A program made the position numbers and the translations under genes. From Granulicella sibirica (GTDB taxonomy: Bacteria > Acidobacteriota > Terriglobia > Terriglobales > Acidobacteriaceae), in NCBI RefSeq assembly GCF_004115155.1, contig NZ_RDSM01000001.1, positions 496,001 through 560,000 on the forward strand: DNA of 64,000 nucleotides, read 5' to 3'. A model generated the notes under the pieces. That model searched no databases and was not told the DNA's origin. It saw nothing but the letters and a program-made list of their open reading frames with translations. Shown piece by piece: positions 38,701 through 50,000 of this stretch (position 1 is its first letter; each line of letters begins with the position of its first letter).

Positions 38701-41700
38701 CCATCTCCCGGCCCATCGATCTTCGCCGCGACCGGAGCGTTCGATCCTACCGTCACCACCCAGTTCGCGTCGCTTGTGTTGTCGGTCGTGCTGAGCATGC
38801 CCGAAGCAAGGAAGCCCGTGGAAAGAGAGATCGGCGTAACGGTGGTGGTCGTGGTGAACTGGCTATTGAAATTCACCCCAACGTTGCCTGCGAAGTCCTG
38901 ATACCCGGTGAGCGCTACCGTGTACTTCGTCATGCCTTTCAGAGAGTTCGTTGGAAGGAAGGTAAGGGTAAGCTGGTCGCTCGACAAAGTCGCAGTGCCG
39001 GGTATTGGGACGCCACCATCGGGCGTCACCGTCATGGTCCCGGGGAAGTCCGGATCGACCGGTTCGTTGAAGTGAATGGCCACCTGTGCGTTCAACGGTA
39101 CCGTGCTCGTTCCATCCGAGGGACTGACGCTGGCTACCTGGGGTGGAGTCGAGTCCGACGAGGCGCCTGTGATGAAATACGCGTAGTTGCCATAGAGGGT
39201 GTTGCCATCCATGTCGAACGTGCCGCCGCTGAAGGCGAAGGCGTAAGCCGTGTCGGGGAGCAACGGCATTGCCGGCACGAAGGTCGCGCTCAGCCCGTCC
39301 GCCGCTACGTTCACCGTGCCGCGCAGGTATTTGCCGCTGTCGTAGTCATACAGGAAGAGGTTGCTGGCATTGACGTCGATCCGGTTGACCGGCTTCGAGA
39401 AGTTCACCTGGGGAGTGAAGTTCGTACTCATGTCCGGCTGGAAGTACCCGAAGCTCACGCCCGAACTTCCGTTCGTCGTGTCCGGTCCAGCGCCCGTAGT
39501 GTACGCGAAGGAGCCGGTGCCAAGGACGTTGCCCGCCGCGTCGGCCAGTGGCGCGCCATAGTTCACCGTATAAGCCTGGTTCGGTGCGAGCGGCTGAGAG
39601 GGAGTGAACGTGACGATCGTGCCTGCTGTGCACTGATACGAGTAGTAGAACGAATACCCGTAGAAGCAGTTCGTGTTGGTGTTCCAACTGTATGAACCCG
39701 GGATGCTATTTACCCCGTCGCTTACTGTCAGACCGGTCTGCGTCGACTGATCCATCGGCGTGTTGAACTCGACCTGGATCGTAGCGTTTGTTCCCACGTT
39801 TTTGATATCGGCGATTGGGTTCACCGCGACCACCTGGGGCGCGGTCGTGCTCGCCGTGAAGCCAGTGGAGAAGAGAGTGGCGTAAGCATCGAGTGCATTT
39901 CCTGAAGCGTCGGTGATGGCGCTCGTCAGGTACAGTTCATAACTGGACCCGACGGCGAGGGGCACCGTCGGGATGAACGTAAGCACACGGCCCGAGGCAT
40001 CCAGGCTGATGGAGCCAGAAACGCTGATCTGTCCTTGGACGCTGCTCTCGAGGTACACGTTCACGTCGGTGGCGGTAAAGCTCGTCCGGTCCATAGGCTG
40101 GCTAAAGACCGCGGTGATCTTGGTATTGATCGGCACTCCGCCTTCGTAGTAAGCGGGGCTGGAGAAGAGCACCGTCGGTGGAGACACCGTCGTTGGTTGG
40201 ACGGTGAAGCCCGCAGGGACTGTCTCTACCTCACCACCGGTCGTCACGGTAACGTCTCGCGGTCCGAGGTCCGCATCCGCGTCGATATTCAGGGTGGCTG
40301 TCAGGGTGGAGGGACCATTGACCGTCACCGGGCCCGCCATCCCGTCCACGCCGGTGCCCACCGTAATGCCCGGTCCGAAGCTCACCTTGGTGGACGCGCC
40401 CCAGTTGGTGTACTGCCCCGTGATCACTACCGTGACCGTCTGGTTTGGCGTGCCGATGTTCGGGTTGATCACGGTGATGACGGCAGTGCCTGGTAGCACA
40501 GTGAACCCGCCGGAGAGCGTTTCCGTCTCGCTCGCGGTCGTCACGGTTATGTCGCGCTCGCCCGCGTAGGTGTTTGCATCGATCGTGATGTTGGCCGTCA
40601 ATTGGGTAGCGTTGGCTACCGTTACGGAGTTCACCGTGACTCCAGAGCCTAAGCTGATCGTGGAGACACCCTGCTTGAACGTCGTGAACTGGCCCGTAAC
40701 GACAACGTTGGCCGTGTCGCCGACCTTGAGCGATGCGGGTGTAGCGGAGATCAAGCCAGGCTGGCCTGCGAGCACGGAGAAGCCGCCGGTGATCGACGCC
40801 GTCTCACTGCCCGTGGTCACCGTCACCGTCCTCGATCCTAGGGTCGCTGACGGACTGATGGTTATATTCGCCGTCGCGGACGTGGGGCTATTCACGGTTA
40901 ACGAGTTTGTTGTGATTCCGGCGCCAAAGCTCGCCGTACTGGTGCCATTCAGGAAGTTGGTCAGCACGCCCACGAGGCTTACGCTCAGGTTGGTTGCGCC
41001 TTGAGGACCCGTCGACGGAGACACGTTTCCGAGCTTCGCGCTGCCAAGCGTGACGCCGAAGCCACCAAGGATGGTGCTCACTTCTCCCCCGGTGGTGAGG
41101 GTTACATCGTAGCTGCCGATCGGGGTACTGGTCGGGACGGAGACCGTCACATTGGCGTGGAGGGCATCGACCACGCTGACGCTGGTCACTGTGATCCCTC
41201 CGCCAAAGCTGGCCGACGTCACGCCGCTCATGTAGTTGGTCTGGCTCCCGGTGACGAGCACGGTCACCGATCGCCCCTGTCCGCCGCTTGCGGGGCTCAG
41301 GCTGAGGATGGCCGCGGGACCGTGGACCACCTGGAAGAGCGTGCTGCTTGAGACCACCTCGGTGCCGGTCGTAATCACGACGCTGCGCGATCCGAGAGCC
41401 GTCGTCGGCTGCACGGTGATGTTGACCGAAAGCGAGGTCGGACTGAGAGCGTTTACGGAGTTCACTTTGATTCCCGGGCCGAAGCTGGCTGTCGAGCCGG
41501 ATCCAAAGTTAGTGTTGATCGTCGTGATCGTGACGGTCTCGGTCTGTCCAAGCGCTCCGGTGGCGGAGTTGATAAACAACATCTCCGGCTCAGTCTGCGT
41601 GATCTCGAACGCGTTCACCTCGGTTGCGACCTCGCCGAGTGTGGTCGTCGTGATATTGACCAAGCCAGGCGTGGCGTAGCTCGAAACCGTGATGGTAGCG

Positions 41701-43503
41701 GTTGCCAGCGTCGTGGAGTTCACATTGAAACTGTTGATGGTAACGCCCGGGAACGCAAGTTGGGTCAGCCCCTGCTGCCAGTGCGTGTTTGTCCCATGAA
41801 GCGCGACCGTGTAACTCGAGCCCTGTCCTCCACTCGATGGAGAGACGCTGCCGACCGCCGCCGGACCGGGGCTGATGGAAACCGCGTTAGGAAGCGTAAG
41901 CGTCTGCGTGCCATTGCTCACGGTCAGCGTTCGCCCACCGGGGCTGGTCAGCGGATCGACATAGGCATCTACGGTCAACGACGTATCGCTGGTCACAATC
42001 GTGTTGGAGAGCGTGATGCCCGCACCGTAGTCGACTGCCGGAGGATTCGAGGTCCACTGCGTCGCCTGGCTCAGAATGGTGAAGGTCACTCGACTCTGCT
42101 GCTGTATCGAACCAGGTCCCGAAGAAAGAAGAAGCGGGGTGCCTGCCTGGACGACGAATCCATTGTTGATCGTGGCGACCTCACCTAGCGTCGTCGCGGT
42201 AACGTACGTGGGCCCAATCGGCGCAAGTGCAGGCAGGGACAATACAAGCGTGGCGTCCGTCGGGCTGTTGACCACAACGCTCGCAGTCACGATGCCTGCT
42301 CCGAACTGGAATCGAGTCGCAGGTCCCCAGTGCGTATTCTGCCCTGTCACTTCTATCGTCAACGTGCTTCCCTGTAACGCCGTGTTCGGCATCAGCGCCG
42401 AGATCAAGGCAAGGCTGGGCGTTACGGAGAAGCCGACGCCGCTGGCCACGACTGTTCCCATGGTCGCCGTAATAGTTCTTCCTCCGAGCGGCGCCAGTTG
42501 GTCGATGCTGATATTCGCCGTTGCAATGGTCGGGCCAAGCACGGTAATCCCGTTGACCGTTATGCCAGACCCGAAATCGAACAGGGTGTTGGCGTCGAAG
42601 GTCGTGTATTGACCGATGATGTTGATCAGTACGTTTGCTGAGCCCTGCATCGCCTGTCCGGGGTCGATGACGCTCAGCATCGGGGTTACGCCGCCCGGAC
42701 CGGAGGTGGATGAGACGACCGTGAAAGTGGCGGTCTCCGTCTCCGACCCCGTGGTGAAGACGATCAAGCGGGTGCCTGAAGCCGCCGACGGAAGAATCGT
42801 GATATTCGCAAGCGCGCTTGTCGGGCCGGTCACCTGGAAGGTGTTTACCGCTATGCCATCGCCGAACGTCGCCGTCGTGGCGGCATTGATCGGGCCTGGA
42901 TCCCAGTGTGTATTGGAACCTGTGAAGCTGATCGTGAAGGTCTGACCAGTCAGCCCCTGCGAAGGCACGTAATACGTGATAGCAGGAACCGGCGGTGGCG
43001 GAACGTAAATCTGGAAGTTACCCGTAAGGACCTGCGTTCCGGTACGCACGAAAACAGTCCGATAGCCGATCGGCGCGTTCGGATCGATAGAGATGACCGC
43101 ATTGAGCGTCGTGGAGTCCTCTACCTGCTTCGTCACCAATGTGATACCCGGTCCAAAGTCGGGCGTCGTGGTCGAGTCCCAGTTCGTGTAAGCCCCGTGG
43201 ATCGTGACCTCGAGTCCATTCGTGCCGGGCTGCCCATAATTCGGGTCAAGCGCCGTCACGACCGGGATGCCACCCGTAAGCACGAAGCCTCCGGTATCCA
43301 CCAGCGCCTCGCCTGCGGTAATCATGTAAATGGAGCGTGCCCCCGGGAGTGCTGTCGGAGAGATGGTCAGGTCGACCGTCGCGCTCGTCGGGCTGTTGAT
43401 GATGACCGCATTGATCTTGATGTCGGTGCCATAGCCCGGAATGCTGAACTGCGTAATGTTCTGTGCCCAGTGAGTTGCCGAGCCGGTGATCTGGACACGA
43501 CCT
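32754..43503 (-). CDS. giant secreted repeat protein, C-terminal part (after frameshift)
   Basis: About 3,580 residues continuing the gene that starts at 50266. The frame is open up to 43652, but sequence above about 43503 is nonsense, and true homology begins at GRVQITGSATHWAQN, the second half of an IPT-like repeat. The part holds about 11 further IPT/TIG-like repeats (to about 40190), then about 21 SbsA/Big_5-type Ig-like repeats, each with a core like PPTIVYSS then VPVNATVTVQFSESMD. A non-repeat beta-sandwich insert lies near 38345-38845. It ends in FTTGP with no LPXTG, PEP-CTERM, beta-barrel or dockerin tail, so it is either released or held by other means. Such proteins are thought to act in adhesion or biofilm. 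Confidence 0.8.
32760..40190 (-). repeat. about 21 tandem SbsA/Big_5 Ig-like repeats
   Basis: Each unit of roughly 105-115 residues begins with a Pro- or Gly-rich strand, has an AxGV or ATNVPxN turn, and a 'xFxxPxD' strand, followed by TxTFxPxxPLxxxTxYTV and a TTG end. They differ strongly in DNA sequence, so they are old protein-level repeats rather than recent DNA duplications. Confidence 0.75.
38345..38845 (-). other. non-repeat beta-sandwich insert within the giant gene
   Basis: Between the fourth and fifth Ig-like repeats, about 165 residues break the pattern: LSTGFLASGMLSTTDNTSDA, DGDWSTSYASNGPNSSWI, FSRTFNLTGYNLSNL and INTLS-like strands. This resembles a galactose-binding-like carbohydrate-binding sandwich. 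If correct, the stalk carries one embedded glycan-binding module. Confidence 0.5.
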
Positions 43504-46500
43504 GCTGACCCTGGTTTCCACCGGCCGGCGCAACCTTCGTGATGGTCGCCGGTCCTGTGGCAACGCTGAACACCCCGGCGGACACGATTTCGCTTCCCGT
43601 CGAAGCTCCAGGCGCGCAGACCGAGCCCGCGCCCGGAGTAAGAAGTGCGCAAGGAACTCCCGGAGTTGTCACCGTGACTGTCCGAGTCCCGGTGTAGGAG
43701 AGCGGATCGATGCTGAGATTCACGGTGAGGTCCGTCGCGTCGAGATAACTCACGCTGTTGACCGTGATACCCTCGCCGAACGTTACCATGCTGGCAGAGT
43801 TGAAGTGGGAGTATTGCCCGACCAGTTGAACCGTGACGTTCTGCATACCCTGCTGGGCGTGATCCGGAAGCGCTTCGTTCAACGTCGCCACGCCTGCGCC
43901 GACCTGGAAGGCAAATTGCTGCGAGGCGCTCTCGCCAAGCGTCGACAGCGTCACGGTGTGATAGCCCGTTGGTGCGGCAGTGGTCACTGCAATTGAAACC
44001 GTGGCGCTTGTAGCACTATTCACCATGACGTTGCTCACGTTGATGCCGGCACCGAAGCTAGCCGTCGTTTCCCCCGGACTGAAGTGCGTCGCGGAGCCCG
44101 TGATCGTTACCGATGCAGTTGAACCCTGGACACCGCTTGCCGGCGAAACCGCATTGATCTGGGCCGCGCCCTGGGTCACGCAGAAGGATCCCGGCAGACT
44201 TACCTGCTCGCCTCCCGTCGTCACGGTGATCGTGTGCCCGCTCGGCGTGCAGATCGCATCGATGTAGGCGAGGGGACTGATCGTGATATTTGCGATCGCA
44301 CTCTCGGAGTCAAGCACGGTGAACGAATTCACCTGGATATCCTGGTTGAACGCCGCCGTCGTCACTCCCTGTACCCAGTGCGTGAATCGCCCAAGAAGCT
44401 GGAGATTTATTGTCGCTCCCTGCTCCCCACTCAAGGGTGTTGTACTCAACAGCGACGGAAAGCCTGCTTCGATGTCGATGGCCTGGTCCAGTGTCACCGA
44501 CTCTCCATCGGTCGTCATCGTCAACGAGGTAAACCCGAGCTGCGCCCCCGACAGCACGGTGACCTGCACCGTAGCGGTGGTTGGGCTGTTGATCGTAAGC
44601 GCGTCGATGACAATTCCCTGTCCGAACGCCGCCATCGTCTCGCCCTGGAGCCAATGCGTTCCAACGCCGATAAAGTTCAGACGCACGGTCTGGAGCTGCG
44701 CGACCACCGGTGGGCCCGAAGGCACTCCGGTGAGATCCTGTACCGCCGGTTGCACCTTCACGATCTCGGCCCCACCTGGTGTAACGCTGAACCCGGCGCC
44801 GCTCACGACATCATCGCCCGTAATGAGGATGACTGTGTTCTGCCCGACAGGAGCGCTCGGCGAAATCGCGATGGTCGCCGTTGCTGTCGTCGGACTCGTC
44901 ACCTTGAAGTCCGAAACCGTCACACCTGCCCCGACGATCGCCTCGGTCTCCCCGTCGACGAAGTCCGTGAGAGACCCCGTGATCATGATGTCCTCTGTCG
45001 CCCCCTGTGCTCCGCTCGGCGGCGTCACGCCCACAAGCGTCTCGCTCGCCGGTGCATCCACGCTGAAGCCGATCAGCAGTTGCTCCGCGCCGGTGTTCAC
45101 ATAAGCTACGTGGTACCCCGGCATCGCATTCGGCGAGACTGTGATCTGCGCAGTGAGGTCGGTGATGCTATGCACGATAACCGTATTGACAGTAATGAAC
45201 GGATCGAACAGCACCGCCGTCACAGCCTGCGTGAAGTGGGTGTTGACTCCCGTGATCTCCACGTCAAGCGTGGTGTTCTGCGCCGCGTGATAGGGCGCGA
45301 TTCCGAGCAGTCCCGCAGAGCTTACATTGAACGAAGTAGAGACGATCTCGCCGCCGGTGGTAAACGTAATGGTGCGTGCTCCGGGCGTAGCGGATGGATC
45401 GATGATCAGTTTTGCGGTGGCGCTGTAGCGGCTTGTGAAGTTCAGGTTCACGAGCCTGACACCCTGCCCACTCACAACCGGAAGCGTCGCGGTGTTGAAG
45501 TGCGTGAACTGCCCTGTGAAGCTGACGCTGACCGTGCTGCCTGGCTGACCGTTCGCAGGGCTCACCGTCAGGCTGGGGGTCTGCGCATAGACCGAGACGG
45601 ACGCGGAGACCACCTCGCCGCCAGTCGCCATGTAGAACTGATGCGAGCCCACTGGGTTATCAGAGGGAACGGTGATTCTTAGCATGGCCTGCGTCCCATT
45701 GACGATCGTCACCTCGTTGATCTGGATCGGGTCGAAGGGATCCGGATAGAACGCCGCCGTCGTCGTGCCCTGCACCCAGTGCGTATTCGAACCGGTGACG
45801 GAGAGAGTGACCTGCGCACCCTGCGCTACGCTGCCTGGGCTCACGCTCGCGATCGCGGCGCTGGAAGCGGTCACTGTAAAGGTGAATGGATAGATTGTGG
45901 CATTGCCCGCAGGACCGCTCGTCAGTCTCGCTGTGCGCCCCCCCACCGAAGCGTTCTGGCTGATCGTTAGACCTAAGACCACGTCTGTCGTCGAGATCAG
46001 CTGGTAAGAGTTGACAGTAATGTCGCCGCCAAAATCTGCAAGCAGAGCACTCGCGTTGAAGTTCGTAAAGACGCCCTTGATCTCCACGTTAAGGTTCTGA
46101 CCCTGCTGCCCCGAAGAGGGCGAGACCGACGCAAGATAAGGAGTCGCTCCCGTAACGGTGAACGCGTTCGGCAGCGTCGCGAGCTCCCCGCCCGTGGCGA
46201 CCTGCACATCGCGCAGGCCTGGCGTAGCTCCCGGGCTTATGGCGATATTCACCGTTCCCGTGTTGGCGCCGACCTGCACATCGCCGACATTAATACCATC
46301 GCCAAAGCTAGCCGTCGTCGCACCCTGTACAAAGTGCGTTCCCGAAGCCTGGAGCGTGATCACCTGGTTGCCGCCCTGCGGTGCCGTGTTGGGGCTTATG
46401 CTGATGAGCGCGGCGTGGTTGGCCATGACGGTGAAGGCGCCACTCCTTGACGTTGCGACCTCGCCACCGGTTACGAGCGTGATCGTGCGTGGCCCAATCG

Positions 46501-47000
46501 GAGTCGTGTTGCTGATCGTAAGGTTAGCGATCTCTTCCGTCGTGCTCTTCCAGGTCAGCGAGTTCACCGTGATCCCGTCGCCGAAGTTGGCGTAGGTCAC
46601 CCCCTGCACGAAGTGAGTTCCGTCTGAGATCAGGTCGACATTGAGTGTCTGACCCTGTGCTCCAGAGTTCGGGTTTACCGTCAGGATAGTGTGGGAATTC
46701 GCGGTGTCGGCAATGATGAACGCGGCGGCCAGCAGCGCTGTCTGCGTACCGGTGACGACGCGGATCCTCCGCGCTCCCGGGATCGCGTCCGGGGCAATCT
46801 TGAGCACGGCATGAATCGTGTTGGCCGTCGCATCTGTAGTGGTGGCAATGATCCCGCTCGGAATCGTGCTACTCGGCGCGTCGAAGGTCACGATGGACCC
46901 TGGCCCGAAGCTCGTGTACCCATTGCCGGTAATCGTCACCGCTACTGTCTGTCCCGGGACGCCTGCGCCCGGCGAAACCTCGGCGACCGAGGCCGGGGGA
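40190..47000 (-). repeat. about 24 tandem IPT/TIG-like repeats
   Basis: Units of about 85-95 residues follow a common plan: a VSPxSGxQG start, VxVTGxxTHF or THW, an FGxGIxVNS core, ATANITISPxAxxGxRTVTV and a TTGGE end. Thirteen lie at or before the frameshift and eleven after it. The regular spacing is what exposes the single missing base near 43501. Confidence 0.8.
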
Positions 47001-50000
47001 TCCTGCGTCGTCCCCGATCCAAGCAGCCCGACCGATAGCGGCAATCCACCTGCCGCCGTGCCCGTGATCGTCAGCGTCCCCGAACGGACCCCGGTCGAGG
47101 CCGGGGTGAACGCGACCGAAATCGCACACGACGACTTAGCTGCAATTCCACCCGCCGGACAATTGCTGGCAGTGGAAAAGTCCCCCGACGCCGCCATGGT
47201 GAAGATCTCCGCCTGGCTCTCATGGTTAGTCAGCAGGATCGTCTTTGGTGCGCTCGTCGTGCCGATCTTCTGTGCGGTGTAGTTCAGCGAAGCTCCACTT
47301 ACCGTCAGTGGGAGGCTGCCTGTCCCGGAGAGATTGACGACCTGTGGACTTGTATATGCATCGTCATAGATCTGCAGTTGCCCGTCGCGCACTCCACCTA
47401 CACTCGGCAGGAAACTCACAGTAACAAAGCAGGATGCTGATCCCGCCAGGGTGGCCGGGGCCATTGGGCAGGTCGTCCCAGTCTGGACAAAATCGCCGTT
47501 GAACTGCATCCCTGTGATGGTCAAGGGCACACTTGGATTCGCGTTACGCACCGTCACGGTTCGGTACGGGCTTGTGGTTCCGACAGGCGCGGCAAAGTTC
47601 GTGATGGAGGCCGGCGACATCAGCACCGGCGCGCTTCCCGGTCCGCTGAGTGCGACAGTCCGTGGACTGCCCATCGCGTCATCGACGATCGTCAGCGTGG
47701 CCGTCCTCGTCCCCGTCTCCCTCGGCGTGAAGGTAACCCCAAGCGTGCAGCGCGCCGTCTCCGGAACGGCTGACGGAGCAACGGGACAGTTGCTCGTCAC
47801 GGCGAAGTCGCCCCCGTTCGGCCCACTGATCGTCGCGGACGCGATGTGCAGCGGCACGCTCTGTTGGTTGTAGACCGTCTCGAGCAGTGGAGCACTCGTC
47901 GTTCCTAGAAACTGGGCACGGAAGTTGAGCGCGCTGGGCTGCAGCTCCACCGGCATCACGCTGGTAGCTCTGAGGGAGAACGTCAGGCTGCCTGCGCCAG
48001 GTGCGTCGTCCTGGATCGTAATCGTGCCCGGGTTCGCTCCCGCCGTGGTGGCATTCAGGCTGACGGCGATGGTGCAGCTTGCACCGGATGGAAGCGTGTT
48101 CGGAGCCGCGGGACACGTGCTGCCGGCGTCGAGCGTATACCCGCCGGCGAACCCGCTGATCGAGGCGATGGTCAGCGGAATCGCCTGGTTATTCTTGAGC
48201 GTAACGCTCGCGATCTTCGGCACGTTCACTACCACGGTGCCAAAGTTGAGCGCAGTCGTACTTAGACTCGCGGGCGGAATCCCGCTCCCCGTTAGCGTCG
48301 CGGTCTGCGGGCTTGTCACCGCATCGTCGGTAATCGTCAAGTGGCCCGCGGGGATGGCTCCCACCACGGTTGGCGTAAAGATGAGGTTCACCACGCAACT
48401 GCTGGCCGGTGCGACCGGGGTGCCGGCGACGCACGTCGTTCCCGCAGGAACGATGGCATACGGTCCGGAAACGGCAAGGCCGCTGATGTTCAGCGGGGTC
48501 ACCTGGTAGTTGATGAGCTTGAGGCTCTTTGCCGCGCTCGACGTATTGACGACTACTGCGCCGAATCCAGCACCGGACGGCGAGAGTACGGTCGCAGCCA
48601 CGCCTGTCCCGGAGAGCGACGTAGCCAGTGGGCTGTTATTTGCCACGACCGTAGCCTGTCCTGTCGTCGGCGCAGACGCCGTCGGCTTAAAGACGATCCC
48701 AAAGACGCAGGTAGCCCCCGCGTTCAGTGTCGCGCCCGGCCCAGTCGAGCAGGTCGTCGTGCCTGGGTCGAGTGAAAAAGGACCGCCGAACAGGATGGAT
48801 TCGATCGAAGCCACGCTCGTCTGGTTGTTCCTCAGCGTGATCAGCTTCGGCGCACTTGCTGTGTTTACCGCGACGGCACCGAAGCCAAGCCGCGACGGGC
48901 TGAGCGTGAGCGGAAGGATGCCGTTTGCGCTCAGCGTGACGGCCTGGGGGGTATTTGCCGCATCATCGTTGACGGTCAACGTGCCTGGCTGTTCGCCCAC
49001 GCTCGCGGGTAGAACCTTGAGGGCAATCGTGCAGCTCGCACCAGCCGCCAGCGAGCCGTGTGTTGCGCAGGACGTGGTGGAATCGAGGGAATAGACACCT
49101 GGAGATACACTGATAGAGCCAATCTGCAGCGGCACGGCCTGGTAGTTAGTCAGCGTGACAGTCCGAGTTATGCTCGTCGCGCCTATGACCACGTTGCCGA
49201 AACCAAAGGCAGCGGGCGACAGCATTGCCGGATTCACGCCCGCGCCGCTTAACGCAAGGGTTATCGGCGAAGCGCTTGCGCTATCCGCAATGCTCAACGT
49301 CCCCGTCTGCGTCCCAACGCTCGCCGGCGCAAAGCTTACCGAAACCTTGCAGCTCTTCCCTGTCGCCAGGTTGATCGGCATTGGGCCGCATGCGGAGGGA
49401 TCGGCAATGAAGATGCCGCTCGTCGAGCTAATTGCGCCAATCGTCAACAGGCTCGCCTGGTTGTTCGTCACCGTAACGAGTTGAGGAGCGCTGTACGTCC
49501 CGATCACCGTCGGCCGAAACGCGAGGGCGGTGGCAGAGACCGAAACCGGCGGCAGTCCAGTTCCGGCCAGATTGACCACCAGCGGACTTAGGTCTGCAGA
49601 ATCCATCACAGTGAGGGCCCCGGCACGCGCGCCGGGGGTGGTCGGCATAAAGCTTACTGAGATCGTGCAACTTGCACCCGATGCGACGGACGCCCCACAC
49701 GTCGTGATGCTGACCGCGAAGTCACCGCTCGCCTGAACAGACCCGAGCGTGACGGTCTGCGGTTGGTTATTGGTAAACGTGACGAGTTTGCTCGAGGAGG
49801 TTTGCCCTACAAGGAGTGAGCCGAAGTTGATAGCTCCGGGAGATACCGTAGTTGCCCCGCCCGTGGTGCCCGTGCCGTTCAACCGGACCGTTGCAGGGGA
49901 ACTGCTTGCATCACTGCTGATCGTCAACGTTCCTGTCGCTGCGCCACTCTCGACCGGCGAAAACACGAGCGAGACAGAACAGGAGAGATGCGCGGCAAGC

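Noticed and set aside
43496..43507. Programmed -1 ribosomal frameshifting in the giant gene
   Set aside because: No slippery heptamer and no obvious downstream stimulator; the shift falls at an arbitrary place in a repeat.
32760..47000. CRISPR array or DNA-level tandem repeat
   Set aside because: The periodicity exists at protein level only; DNA units are strongly diverged and fully coding.
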